Positions 1-13,202 of a stretch of 64,000 nucleotides of DNA are shown here, one piece after another. The notes beneath the pieces were generated by a model, which did not search any database, was not told the DNA's origin, and worked only from the letters and a program-made list of their open reading frames with translations. Every line of letters begins with the position of its first letter. Position 1 is the stretch's first letter. This DNA comes from Linnemannia elongata. Lineage: Eukaryota > Mortierellomycota > Mortierellomycetes > Mortierellales > Mortierellaceae. Position numbers and translations under genes: made by a program. The stretch lies in the NCBI GenBank assembly GCA_036320915.1, contig JAXBDG010000015.1, forward strand, positions 1,302,001 through 1,366,000, written 5' to 3'.

Positions 1-1203
1 TCGATGAGTGCTAATGCCACACGTTCCTTTGAACCGAGTTCGTGTTTTAGTGTTTTAGCGTGTTGATGGGTATGTGTTGGTTTCATTTACTTTGCCACGC
101 TTTCTTTTTTTTTTTTTTGCGTTGCGTTTTTGAAAGGTGAATGGTATGAGGGAGTCGTATTGAAGAAGAAGAAGAGAACACAAGAAAAGTAACGATCGTG
201 AGAGAAAATCATGCGAATGTAGATAAGGGAGTACTTTCTTGTTTTGTTTTCATTCCGGGAAGGAAAAAAAAAAAAAAAAAAGTGGACAATAGGGGTAGGT
301 GTGTTACCAAACGCATTGTTGAAAACACCTTTTTTTTTTCTTCTCCCTGTCCGTTGCGATAGATTGCATAATGGACAAGTTGGACGTGTCGATCTAAGCG
401 AATATAATGATGGCGTGTGCGAGGCAGTTGGGTGTTTCTGACAAGTCAATGCGATGTAGGAGGTGGTCTGTTGACCATCAAGACGAATAGAGTTATCGGT
501 CATACCAGGGTTGATCATGGATGAGTGATGAGTTATGAATGATGAAACGAATGATTGATGGATATGGGGATTAACGGATGAATCGTCATGAAAGATGGGC
601 CACTTGACAAGGATGATGGAGTGAAAGGAACAAGCAAGCACATGGATTGAGAAGAGGAAAGGATGATAGGGGTGATGATGACGACTGAATGAGGAGACTG
701 AATAATGAACAGAAAATGAAAAGCGAGCTAAGGGACATGCAACGGACAGAGAGGACAAAGAGAGAGAGAGAGAGTAATGCAAGCAAAGATAATGATGTAG
801 CCGCTAACGAGAAGAAAAAAAAATCCAACCAACAACGTTCACCCATTGAACAGGCAGCCAGGGGTAAATGAAAGAAGGAAATCAAAAAGACGTAGTTCAG
901 AGAAGATGGTGCTGAACGAAGATCTCTTTTTTCTTCTTTTAATGGTCAATTGGAGGATGAGAAGGGGATTGGTACAAGGGTCAATGGATCCATTTTGGAG
1001 CCTTGTAACAGGCAATTGACCGTATCTCTTACGTGATGTTAACGGTATGCTTGATGGGATGGTGGTTCAAGAAGAAGTAGAAGAACAAGAGGGATAATCG
1101 ATTGCTATTGTCCATTGCGTAATGAATAAGGATTTAAAGTAGAAAGAGAAATGAATAAAAAAGAAAGAAGAGAAAGAAACTCTCATATTACTCCTCCTCT
1201 CCG

Positions 1204-1234
<31 letters not shown>

Positions 1235-1342
1235 AGTGAATGCTCACTGTACTCAATAAGAAACTATGATTCAATCGTCGTTTTGTTGTTTGTATGTGTG
1301 TATAGTGTTTTTGTTGACATTTGCTCACCCTTTTCTCTGCCA

Positions 1343-1384
<42 letters not shown>

Positions 1385-4300
1385 CCTCAATTATTATTGT
1401 TTTTTTTTTGATTCACACTGGCTGAGAGTCCCTTTTTTTTTCTTTGATAGAGAGTGTGTGCCTGACTATGTTCTTGCCTGCTTCCCTTTCTTTATTCTTT
1501 CCCTCCCTCTCTCTGCCTTCTTTTCATCCTCTTCTCCTTCCTTCCTTCCTTCCTTCCTTCCTTCCTTCCCTTCCTCCCTTCCCTTCCCTTCCTCCTCACT
1601 CCCCTCTTCCCTTTCCTCATCCCCTCTTTTTACACTCTCACTCAACTCACTTCACACTCGCATATAACTCACAATCGCCTTCACCCGTACGACCTACTTC
1701 TACTACTACTACTACTTCACTCATTCGCACTGTTCACTTCTATAACTACAACTACGCCATCGACATCACTCACTCACTCACTCACTCACTCACAATCACC
1801 ATTACCCTTTCCACGAACATACTCATAGAAAAAACAACAACTCTCTAGGATTCACACACTCACTCACACCACCAGTAAAACACAAACTAGGTAGGAACAA
1901 CTGCACCCCCCCCTCTCTCTCTCTTTCTCTCTCTACTCACCAACGACCACTACACTACCCCCGCCGTACCTGAAAAATATACCCACACACTCAACACTCC
2001 CTCTCCTCGGTCCACCAACCACGACCTAAATCCCTCGTTCCATTCCACTTCCACACTTCCCCACCTCAACCTTCCCAACGCTGGAATCACAACTTCACCC
2101 CGGGCGGTATACAAGTGCGTGGTTATGAGGTTCTAAAAACAACCTGTCAACCTCTACCCGCGACCAACCGTTTACAACCGATGCGCCATTGCACAGCCTG
2201 GAACATCATAGAAAACGGCACAACGTAAAAAAAAATAGCATCAGGGTCCAGCAGAAACACGCTACTCACGTCCCTTGCACTAGCACCGATTCGCTCTCTC
2301 TTGCACCTTGCCCTTCCCTCAACTCTCTCCTCCGCCTCGCCTACTTTTCCTCTTCTCCTCTTTCTCATTCAATCACCCTCTTTTCCTTGCTGGACCGACA
2401 CTTCCCTGTTCACTCCTCACACTCAACAAACCGTTGCCTTTTTCTTCTCGCTTGTCTCTTTTGCCACCAAAAAAAAAGACGGCGTACTTTCTGTTTTTCA
2501 GCAAGATCTCTACTGATGAGGATAGCGAGAAAAGAAACTCTCCAGAGTTCATAACCACAATCGACAACGACGATCAACATCATTTCACACGATGCTCTAA
2601 AAAGCAATCACCCCTTGCTGTTCACCTGGACCCCACTGCCCAGCCTTATTCTGAGCAAAAGAAGAGTGAAAAAATAATTGGCGTGGCGTCATTGAGTTAT
2701 ACGGATTACGAAGGATCAATACTCTATGCGTGTTCATCGCAAAGACGAACTCTTGGAGAGAATGAATTTGGGTTGGCCGACGGAAGGACAGACCCACAGA
2801 CGGATGGAACAAAACACAAGAAGGAAAGGGAGAAGGGGAAGAGGGAAAGCAAGGGTAGAGGGGGGTACGCGGCAATATCAACATCAACAGAAACCATTAC
2901 CATCGACTACAGCCAAGAACAACAACAACACAACAATGCCATATAGCAACAAGCAACAAACGGCAAAACAACAACAAGAAGACAACTACAAATATCATCG
3001 GACCAAAACACAAAAAAATCGTGTGTTTTATTTTGAACAAAAAGCATACAATGTGGGTCAGCCAGTCCGGACATGCCTGGAGTTGGTGTTGGCGTTGGGT
3101 TTGGCGTTGGTGTTGTTTGTAGATACATTGGTCTCTGACACAGACAGAGACACGCACACAGACATGATGGGGACACAAAGGGGAAAAAGTACAGACGTGT
3201 TCGGCTTCCATTTATAAATTATATATTTATCCTTCACTTGCCAGCCACGCCGGTCAAGTAGTGCGCGGTTTGCCAGACTTGGACTTTTGCCTTGACCAGC
3301 TGGGTGGCAGACAAACAGCCAGGCGCGACGCAATTATAGCGAATAGTAATTATAACTAATCCTTCTCTCTTCCTCTTCCTGTTTCTTTTTATATCTGCCG
3401 ATACATCGAACAACCTAACCAACCAACCAACCAACCAACCAACAACAGACGAGGACAAACAGAAAGGAATCCTCTTTCATTCTTGTGTATCGGGCTCCTT
3501 GTTCGTGTCCACCTGACCGCCTCGTCAGAGCGTGAACAATCCCACCATCACCACCACCAACAACAGCAAACTTTTCTCAGCGCTCCAAGCAGGACATCAA
3601 TTTCATTCCGCATCGAATTCTCGACTATCTGCTCGGTAGAGATCCTTGAGAACCAGAAACGCATTCAAGCAAACACACCCTCAAGGTACGGTATTGAGCG
3701 TCATTTCTTTTTTCTGCCCTCTTCTATATACCCCCTTACACACTGTCCTTCAACGTCCACACGACCCTTTCTTGTTGGATGGCGTTTGCATGGAGAGTCA
3801 CCAAAAACCATCAAGAAGAGGAGAAACACACAAACATAACAATGAGATGGACGGGCGGAGGATTCTCATATAGTGGAGTAGTTGTGTGATCTTTTTGGAT
3901 CTTTGGATCTGCCTCTTCGATGCACTCTGCCACTTTTCATAGCTTCACCTTGTTTTTTTTTTTTTTTTTTTTTTTTTTTGCGACAATGGTTCATCCCTAA
4001 TACTTCGATGCAGTGCAATGGCCTTCTTGGCCCTATAATTATTCTCCTGAAAGGAGGGGGGGGGGGCTCCTAACATTCCAAGGTGCCCTACAACCCATTT
4101 ACCCATTTGCTCTGCCACGAGAGAGCTTTTTGTATCTGTTGGGTGGATACATTTCCCTTTTTTCTTTTTTGTTTGTTGTTGTTTTCTTTTTGGTTGCCCC
4201 TGCGGATTGGGGATGGAAGGAGTCATGTTGAGACGGGAACTGCTATGTAGGAAATGTATGTCTGGACATGCAATGCTCTCCTTTGTGCCCTTGTGTCAAG

Positions 4301-5665
4301 ATAGATATTGGAAGAGAAACAAAAAGAGAGAGAAGGAGCGCAAAAGTGAATAAAAAGATTAGGGACGGATGATGAAGGCAGGGAGAGAGAGAGGAAGGGA
4401 GGGAAGGAATAAGGGAGGATTGAGAACAGGGTGAAATGAGAGGGAGAGGGATATTGGATGGATGGTCAGAGGGCAAAGGCAAGCAAGAAGCAATGAAGGA
4501 AAGGAGGAAAATGAGGAGGGGAAAGGAGGGGGGGAAAGGAGAAACACGAGTGAGGCTCGAACAGAACCCAGGATGCACCCATCCCATTCAAACCACATTT
4601 TTCAGATCCTCCTCTAAGGTTGATTGTGCTGGGAAGGAGGAAGGAAGGGAGGGAAGAAGCCATTTGTGGGCATGGTGGATGGGATTTCACTCTATATTCT
4701 GCACATACGTGCATTTTGAATAGGATGTTGTGGTTAGAGAGGGAATACCGATGTTTGGGTGTGCATGGGCTTTTTACTTCTTTGTATGGATTGGTGGATG
4801 GGGGTTCCATCGCCACGTTTTATGTTGGCGTGTGTTTGAGACGCGCCTGAAAAGAAAAAATAGCCAAAGTCGCGATGGAGAAAGAAAGAGAACAAAGAGA
4901 GAGAGAGAGAGAGAAGAGGACAGAGACCGCAGAGTTTTATCAGACGTTTGACTGTTTAAGAGTGTTCGTTTCATTGCTGATGGTTCCTGAGATCAGTAGC
5001 GAATAAGAATGGCGGTGTACCTTTATTTTCCCTTCAAGCACAAAACCGATCGCAGACTGCGACATGCGATTCGTTTGCCACAAAAAAAAAAAAAAAAAAA
5101 AAAAAGGCAAAAAGTCTAAAGCAGCTCTCTTAGACTCTCCCTTTCATCTGGACCAATGGGGACACTCGCTGCCCCCTTTTTTTTTACTGTCGTCCATTCA
5201 TTCATGCCTCTGTTGTCCCATTTACTCTGCCCTTGCTCGGCTTTTTCTTTTTTTCTTTTCTTTCTGTTTTCTATTCAATGCACTCTATCCTTTTCCTTTC
5301 CCTTTTCCTTTCCCCTTTCTCTTGTCGTTCCTCTGTACTCTTTTTATCTTTCCTCTTCACTCTCGTCTTTTCGTCGTTCCCTCCTCTTCATCCTCCTCCC
5401 CATTCATACACAGAGACTTGTTGCTCTTCTTGCCCATCTTCATTCGTCTTCTCATTCCCATCGCCTCAAAACTAAAGCCCTTTCGCCAAGACAAAAACAA
5501 CAATCAGTCGTCCTAACCACCACATATCGCGTCTTCTTTTGTCTTTTGTGTCCTTGTATTGTCGTCTCTTTCCCTCTTGGGTCGCCTCCCGTTGGTCGCG
5601 TGAACCTTCCTCTCCTATACGCAAACGCAGGTCTGACGCCCGTTCGCGTAACCTCCTATTCCAAC
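1..5665. other. Gene-poor, simple-sequence-rich stretch upstream of the Gln-rich transcription factor
   Basis: No coding region can be supported here. The open frames are short and built mainly from Ser/Leu/Pro/Phe runs, because the DNA is dominated by pyrimidine or purine tracts. Recognisable simple repeats include CT dinucleotides (about 1350-1380), CCTT tetranucleotides (about 1535-1570), ACTC (about 1770-1792), a CCAA run (about 3415-3450), a 27-base T run (3953-3979) and an A run (5082-5105). The last 500 bases before 5666 are strongly C/T-rich, as in many fungal promoters and 5' leaders. A non-coding transcript or an upstream 5' UTR exon of the next gene cannot be excluded. Confidence 0.6.
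1350..1570. repeat. CT and CCTT microsatellite cluster
   Basis: A pure CT run near 1350-1380 is followed by T-rich sequence and then by a tetranucleotide CCTT run near 1535-1570. It is seen directly. It explains the Leu/Ser/Pro-rich spurious frames in this stretch. Confidence 0.85.
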
Positions 5666-6194
5666 ATGAGTGACCCTCTCGCCCACCTCGCAGGATATAC
5701 CTCCTCGGCCCCTAATGACCCATCCATCACCCTCAAAGACAACGACCTCCTCCACAACACCAACAATACCGGCAACATCATCACCACTCCCACCAGCAAC
5801 ACAACCACAACAACCGCCACCAGTAATAGCGCCAACAATGGCCTCATCCCCAGCCATACTCTTCTCCCTCGGGAGGGATTTGCTCCCTTGAACGAATCTC
5901 ATGACCAACTCCAGCAGCAACACCAACAGCAACACCAACAACAGCAAATGAACAACCAACAGCCCATCTTAATGACCACAGGACCCCTTCAACACGCCAG
6001 TCATGTCTTTGGCACCGAAGGCCAGATCCTTGCTACATCCTATGCCATGGAAGGTGTTGTCCTTTCAAGTACAGCCGTTCATCCTGGCCAGCACTTTGTC
6101 GCCGTTCCAACCAGTCAGCAACAGGAGCAGCAGCAGCAGCAGCAGCAACAGCAACAACAACAGCAAGCTGTGGCCCTTCATCACGCCATTCAGC

Positions 6195-6240
<46 letters not shown>

Positions 6241-9200
6241 GCAGCAGCAGCAGCAGCACATACTCCAGCAACAACAGATCCAGCAGCAGCAGATTCAGCA
6301 GCAGCAGCAGATTCAACAGCAGCAAATCCAGCAGCAGCAAATCCAGCAGCAGATCCAACAGCAGCAGTACGAGCAGCAACAATTTGAACAGCAACAGCAA
6401 CAGCAACAGCAGGCGCAGCATATCCAACAACAACAACAACACCAACAGCAACAACAACAACAACAACAGCAACAACAACAACAGCAGCAGCAGCAGCAGC
6501 AGCAAATGATGATGGATCAGCCTCATATGTCGATCCAGCCCAATGCTCCAATGTCGCCCCAGGAGTACCAAGCCAGTCAAGCAGCTCACCACCAACAACA
6601 ACTTCTTGCGTCGTTGCCTATGAATCCCCCGACGACGCAGCAGCACCAACAGCAACAGCAACAGCAGCAGCATGTGTTGCTTGTGAGCCCACCATTGCTT
6701 CCAGCTGATGCACCAGCGATGTCAATGATGCCCCCGATGACCTTTCAACAGGCCGTAGAAGCACAAAAGGTGCACATTCAAATCCTAGAGTCTGAGCATC
6801 TTCACCAGCAACAACAGCAACAGCACCATCACCACCAGGAGCAGATCCAACTCCAACAGCAACAACAGGCACAGCATCTCCAGCAACAGCATCAACAACA
6901 ACATCAGTTGCATCAGTTTCAAATTCAACAGCAGCAGCAGCAACAACAGCAGCAGCAGCAACAACAGCAACAACAGCAACAGCAGCAGCAACAGCATATG
7001 CTGCCCAACAGCATGCCTGCACAGGAACTGCCAATGCATCCAAACGCTTTGATGATGCAGGAACACCTTGCTGTCGCCGCCCACTCTCGCTCTCACACAC
7101 CCGTCATCCCTTCTCAACCACCCAGCCATGCGCCTCGCGGAATGCACCGTCACCACCCATCTTTTGACGGCCAGCCTACACTGGACATGCAGGTGCTCAA
7201 CGTCCAGATGCAGCAACAGGCACAGGCACAGGTTCAGGCGCAGGTTCAGGCGCAGGTTCAGGCGCAAGTCCAGGCACAAGCACAGGCGCATCACCAACAG
7301 CAACAGCAAGTGCAGGATATGATGAATCATGCGGCGGCAATTGTGTCATCACAACAGGCACTTGTTAGCCCTATTGAGGCCAGTATGCCACCACTTATGA
7401 TGCCGATGGGCCCGAATATGTTGGTGATGTCCGCCGCCCAGATCATGACTTCGACCGCCCAGGCAATGGATTCCATGGCATCGGCAGGAGTGGGCTTGAG
7501 TCAGGAGAATCAGGGACCACAACTTCCTACATTGATTCAGCAGCAACAACAACAACATGGACTAGACCCTTCAGGATTCTCGGTGCAACCCATCCCTCAC
7601 GTCATTGGGCAAGTTCCTCCAGCCGGTATGACCTATCCAACATCTCTTGCAACGTCAGAGTCCATGTCGTCCTTCACACCTATGGTACCGTCCATGCAAC
7701 CAGCCGCGTCGCACCCTTCCAGCTCCAACTCATCGCCTGCATTCACGCCACCTGAACCCACCATGGCGGCCGTTGCGGAAGCCAACGTCACTCGACATCG
7801 TCGTCACCCATCCTCAGGACACCATTCGCCCGAATTGCGAATTATGCTCCAGAAACAGGACTTTTTGCAGCAACAGAACCAAAAGATGGCAGCCAAGGAG
7901 CAGGCCATGTTTGACAACTTGCACCGAGTGGAACCCCACCAGAGTCGATCACCCCGCGCACCTGGCCTCAAGATCAATGTATCCGACATGCAAGTACGGG
8001 AGATGCCTCTCTCAGCTCTTGGATCGCCTACGGAGACTGGCCACATTTACTCTCCCGGTCCTCTTTCTGCTGCTTCGCCATCCATCGGTCCTGTCAACAG
8101 CTTCTTTGGCGAAACAATCACGGAGGTGTCATCGACATTCCGTCGTCATAACCTGAACGACCCCGCCTTCACAACCCCTTCATTGATGGATGTGAAGATT
8201 GAGCCTTTGGAACTCGAACCACCCTCGACGCGTTCAGAGCTGGCAGAGTTGTCTAAGCAGGAGTTGATTGAGAAGGTGATGCAGTACGAGCGCCAGATGG
8301 AAGGTTCGATTCCTTTGCGCCGAATGAGCGTTGTTAAGCAGGAGCCCTGCGACAAGGAACCTATACGAGAGTCTCAAGGTAAGATAAAAAAAACCGCAAA
8401 GGCATGGTCAGCATAATGTTGAAATATAACATTTCAGCTTGAATTGAAAATTAACAATGTAACTAAAATTTGCTATAGCTGTGTCGCCTACGCCTTCAGC
8501 TCCTATTGCGCAGCCTCCAACGCTGCAGCAGCATTCGATCCAGCAGGATGAAGCTCCTCCGAGGACGACTCTTTCGTCTCCACCACCTCCAACACTTTCA
8601 CCTCCACCTCCAGCAAACAAGAATCACAATGCTCAGGAAGACATGATCAAGGAGGAGCCAAAGTTGACCTCACCGGTGCTGTCGCCCTATGCAGTCAAGT
8701 CTCCTACCAATCTTCATGCTGTCCTGGCATCTTCTCAAAATGAGGAGGAGGATGACGGTGAAGACGAGGACGAGGAGAATGAGGAAGAGCTGGAGGATGA
8801 CGAGGGTGACGACCATGATGAACCCTCCACCAAGTCACGCAAGAGATCGGCGGATGGGCCTGCCGAGGAGGAGGAGTCGGAGGCGCCACTGCAGCTGGTC
8901 TGCTTGTGGAGAGACTGCAACTTGACCTTTGACGCTATGATGGCGCTGAACGAACACGTTGCCGATGTGCACATTGGAAGCGGCAAGGCTTGCTACACCT
9001 GCGACTGGAAAAACTGTCCCAGAATGATGAAGCCTTTCACTAAGCGACACAAGATGTACAACCATTTGCGGACCCACACTGGTGAGCGACCCTTCCGATG
9101 CCTTGTGCCTGGTAAGATAACATGATTGTTGATGCACTATGTCTGTGAGTACCTTATGCTCCCGAAGTACTTTGTCAACTAAAAAAGCCCCCCTTTTTTT

Positions 9201-10191
9201 CCCTTGACAATTAGGATGCGACAAAAAGTTTTCTCGACCAGACTCTTTAACAACTCACACCAAAACCCACTCCAACATTCGTCCCTACGTCTGCCCCGTC
9301 GACGGCTGCACCAAGGCGTACTATCATGCTCGATCCCTTAAGAAGCATGAGCTCGCCCATGACGTCAAGAGCGTCTCCCATTCTAATGTACGTGGAGCAG
9401 GAGCAGCCCACGGTTCCAGCACTACCACAGCTCAGGACCAATCTGCGTCGACCTCCAAACACTCGAGTTCCCAGCAGAGCCACCCCCACTTTAGTCACCC
9501 TTATCACCCCGACTACACTGGAGGTGCCGGAAGGAAACATCGTCGTCAACAGAGTCAAAACGCCAACCTCGCTGTGACTTCAGAGGCGACTCTTACGTCG
9601 GCTGCCGCTCCTATTAGCTCGAATACCCCGATGCCCATGTCGATTTCTAATGGAGTCAGCACGGATTTCAATGGAGCTTCGGTGATGGGCTTTAACTCTG
9701 CGCTCTTGACCCCCGCTTTGTCAACCCACTCCTCGTCGTCATCGGTGCCCACCTTGTCGATGGTGATGAACAGCGACCACAGCAGACATGAGGGTGGCAT
9801 GGTGACACTCGATCCCATGTATCCGACTCCCAACACCGCAGCTGTATCACCAGAGGCCACCAACCCTCATTTGAGTCCTTCCGGATCACCAGGATTCCAG
9901 AATGCCATCATCCCAACATCTGCCGCCGCCTCTATGGCGATGGGTATGCCCATGACATCCGGAATATCCCATGCGACCCCTGTGGCACTTTCAACGATGC
10001 AACCTACAGTATCGGGAATCAATTTGGCCATGATCCAAAATGATGGCAAGGGCTATATGATGTCGACCGACCAGCACAGAGCCATCGTCACGTCGTCGGA
10101 TCTCGGTACCTCCCACCTCACAACCACTCAAGCAGGAGCGGATCTCGGATATGGTCTCATGCCCGTGGATCCCACCCCTATGCAACAGTGA
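5666..10191 (+). CDS. Gln-rich four-finger C2H2 transcription factor (GLI/Zap1-like fingers)
   Basis: Probable nuclear DNA-binding regulator of 1440 aa from exons 5666-8378, 8479-9111 and 9215-10191. Both introns are about 100 bp, begin GTAAGAT and are in phase 1. The ATG at 5666 begins MSDPLAHL and is the first Met after the C/T-rich leader. Residues ~150-280 and later blocks are long poly-Gln encoded by mixed CAG/CAA. Three psi-K-x-E SUMO-type sites follow (VKIEP ~842, VKQEP ~890, IKEEP in exon 2), then an Asp/Glu stretch with a KSRKR basic motif. Four C2H2 fingers lie at ~1045-1170. The first two have the C-x4-C form starting CLWRDC and CDWKNC, joined by HIGSGK, as in GLI/ZIC/Zap1-type proteins. 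Fingers 3-4 (GCDKKFSRPDS, GCTKAYYHARS) are joined to their neighbours by TGERPF and SNIRPY linkers. Finger 3 is split by the second intron. The C-terminus is Ser/Thr/Pro-rich. The target genes cannot be told from sequence. Confidence 0.88.
6119..6505 (+). repeat. CAG/CAA (poly-Gln) coding repeat
   Basis: A coding trinucleotide tract of interspersed CAG, CAA and occasional ATC/CAT codons inside the transcription factor's first exon; similar shorter tracts lie at about 6640-6990. The mixture of CAG and CAA interrupts pure runs, which usually slows slippage. Frames shifted by one or two bases read as poly-Ser/Asn or poly-Ala/Val/Leu and are shadows. Confidence 0.85.
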
Positions 10192-10857
10192 TCGCTCCGC
10201 CTGTCTTTTTTTATTTTCATTGTTCGCCTTAGCGTTTGACATCTTTTCTCTTGCATTTTCGTTGTTCGTTTCATACCCTATCACTCCCTCTCACCTTCAA
10301 TACCCACCCTTCTTCTTCCGTCATTTTGTTGCTCCCTCCATCTTCACTTTCGCTTTCCATTTTTCATCATTCATTCAGCTACGAACATTGTCTTTTGTCT
10401 GGCAGCTTGTCAGCCTGTTTTTTGTCAATCGCTGTATACCCCCCCACATCGTCACACGCGTTATTTTCTTTTTCTTTCTTTTTTCCCTTTCTTTTTTTTT
10501 TCCAATTACAACACATGTACTTTTTTCTTTTTTTTTTCTACTGTTCTTTCTCATTTTCATTTTGTTTTCGTTTCTTTATTCATCGTAAGAAACGAAAAAC
10601 ATCCCCACACACATTTCGTTTCACAAAAAATAAGTTCTTCACATCCACCATCTCCTCTTTCAAGCCTGCCTGTGTTGAACTGACTGGGCTTTTACGTTCG
10701 GCATAGTTCGCATATCTTCCCTCCCTTGCACCTCCCATCCACCATCCACGTCCTGCACACCATATCCATATCGTAATAAAAGCAAAAAAACCAAATAGTT
10801 TGGTCAAAAAAAATATATTGAAGTCAAGTTCTTTAGTGTGTCTTTCATCCCTCCATG

Positions 10858-10888
<31 letters not shown>

Positions 10889-10903
10889 CTAGGACCGTGA
10901 TAT
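10192..10903. other. Convergent 3' intergenic region
   Basis: This 712-bp stretch separates two convergent genes. It is T/C-rich. An AATAAA hexamer at 10775-10780 could serve polyadenylation of the + strand transcription factor, and a short TA/TG microsatellite lies at 10857-10888 next to the stop of the minus-strand gene. No gene is seen. Confidence 0.5.
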
Positions 10904-13202
10904 CTACCACCAGAACAAGTCGCATTGGAATTGCTCCTTGGTCTTGGGGAACAAGGTCTCAAGCAACAGCTTGGCATCATCCCCACCACCGACAGAAGTC
11001 TCTGTATAGAAATAAATCATCTCATCAACCGACAAGTCTCCAACCAACAATCTCGTGAACGTCAACGGCGCAAACTGGTACTTGAAAACTGTTGGCTTGG
11101 TATCCGGACGACCCTCGGCTTTGGCAAGAGCCTTGCGTTCACGAGCGGCCAGCATCAGCTCCTCGGGCGTTGGGGGTACAAAGTCGTCGCGAGCAGAGAC
11201 GATCTGACCGTCCTTGATGATGACCTCGAGACCCTTTCCTGCAGAACCGACGACCTTTCGGTAAAAGTCGAATTGCAAGGTGGCGGTGATGCCCGCAAGG
11301 CAGGATTGGGCCAGGCGATGTTCGAGGGAAGGGGCGACCTTGAGGATAAAGTTGGCGTAGGAGGGGATACGGGTAAAGAGACGAATGTGCTTATGTTCGT
11401 CGGCGGTCGATTTGGACTCGAGGAGCTTTGTGATCGGGTGGTCGGGGTCCAGGATCAGACGGAGGGGTTTGGGTGCGGGGGGTTTCTCGGCAGATGTGGG
11501 AGCGGTAGAGTCGGTGGTTGTCGTGGCGTGGGTTTGGCCCTCCTTGGGAGCAGGACCGTCCTTATCGTCGTTCTTGGCGGTCTTACCATCCTCCTTATCC
11601 TCCTTGGACTTCTTCTCTGCAGCCTGCTTAACCTCCCATGCAGAAGGTTCCTCACCCGCAAGGACAAACTGCCTCAAAACCGGGTACAAAGCCTCCCTAT
11701 ACAAATACCCCTCCTCCAGCGTAAAAATAAACAACCCCAACCTCGGTGCGCTTGCCCCCATTACCAAACCACAATCTTTACCCGTCTTGGCGTCGACAAT
11801 AATCCTCGTCAACCTATCCGCATCAAAGGATGATTCCTGAGTCTCAATCGCGTCATGGATCGTGTACCGCCAGTAAGATTCGCGATACTCCAACCCAACC
11901 TGAGCTTGAGACTTTTGAGCTTCGCGGGTGCTGAGTTTGCAGAGGTAAGGGACGTCAGCAAGGGTGGGCACGCGAAGGGTGAAGGGTTCGGCGGCGAGGG
12001 CAGAAGGGGTGATGGCGTCTTTGGCGAGAAGGGAAGGGAGCTTTGTGTTGAGGTCGTCAATTGAGCGGGAGTTGCGGAGGCCGATGGCATATTCGTAGCC
12101 GAATTGGCGGTAGAAGTGAGGGATACCGGGGATGATTTGGATGACGTCCCCCCTGGCCTCTGAAGCGGGGTGGATGAGTTCGTGGAAAAGTCTGCGGATT
12201 AGGCCTTTGTTCCTGTATTCTGTTTGTGGGAGGAGATGGAAGTGAAGAGGGAACGAGGAAGAAGAGTGAGCGTTAGTTGAAGGCTAAGTTATGATTTCCC
12301 GAAAAGGAATCCATGCACCTTGACAACATTGTCAAACGTAAACAAACAACCACCAACACATCAGCATTCAAAGCCGAAAAGCAAAAAAAATAATACATCC
12401 GGCTATGCCAGCACTCGCCAATCGTTCAGCATTGGCGACCAAGTTTGGTATCATTCTCTTTCTCTTTCTCTCTGTTGTTTTTCTCAATCTTGCTGTTGCG
12501 AATTGTGGGTTTGTTACTTGTTACTGTACCTGGGTTGGAACAGACGGCTTCGGGTTTGCCGTAGAGCATCGAGACCTTCTCGCCATAGAAGCCAGGGACG
12601 CCATGGAGGGAAATACCGGCGACGATAGGGTTCTGGCCGTCCTTGGCCAGGGTGTTTTCGACGACCGCGTAGTCATACTCGGTCATGACTGCACTGTTTC
12701 CGCGCATCAGGCGTTTCTGTTTAACGAGAAAAATAAATAAAATAAACGGAGGGTTAATCTTGTTGGAGCAATACGCACTTAATGGTTGTTTGAAGTTGTT
12801 ACGTGATCATAATACAGATGTGTTTGTAGGGAATACTTACGATGCCAGCCTTGACCCAAGCGTTGGGGGCAGGCTCCTCATCCTCGGCGACAGTGGCAAA
12901 AATGCCAGACCACTAGTATTAGCAATTGAACCAGCACATAACGCTACGATAAGTCTCTCGGTGTACAAATAAAAGGGGGCCCGCTTTTCATAACAAGGTT
13001 TGTATATTTCACATAAGGTCGTGTCGTATCGCGCATAGAAAAAAAAAAAAGAAAACAGACAAAATACCTTGAAGGCGTGAGCCATGCAGTCGGCAATGTT
13101 GTTGGCGTCCTTGATGGTTGACCAACGCATCACCAGACCGTCGCCGATATCGATCCTCTCGGGTCTTTGAGTGTTTTGAACAATGAGGGCTTCGACAGTC
13201 AT
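10904..13202 (-). CDS. GNAT-fold N-acetyltransferase domain protein
   Basis: Predicted 569-aa acyl-CoA-dependent acetyltransferase. Exons on the minus strand are 13202-13068, 12912-12841, 12716-12530 and 12219-10904; all splice sites are GT/AG and phases agree. The start at 13202 begins MTVEALIV. The N-terminal ~190 residues look like a GNAT domain: R-W-S-T-I-K-D-A near residue 26 fits the usual first beta-strand/helix, the acetyl-CoA loop is NPEYRNKGL across the exon 3/4 junction, and FYRQFGYEYA is the typical terminal GNAT strand. A second segment beginning LRVPTLADVPYLCKLS may be a second, degenerate GNAT-like domain. A lysine/acid-rich low-complexity insert near residues 355-410 breaks the C-terminal half. 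The substrate is unknown; protein or small-molecule acetylation are both possible. The gene is convergent with the Gln-rich transcription factor. Confidence 0.8.

Noticed and set aside
2308..2946. 212-codon plus-strand open frame in the 5' gene-poor region
   Set aside because: Its composition is low-complexity at the start and no conserved motif, splice pattern or neighbour supports it.
6003..7322. Several open frames of poly-Ser/Asn, poly-Ala/Val and poly-Leu on both strands
   Set aside because: All are frame shadows of the CAG/CAA repeat in the transcription factor gene.
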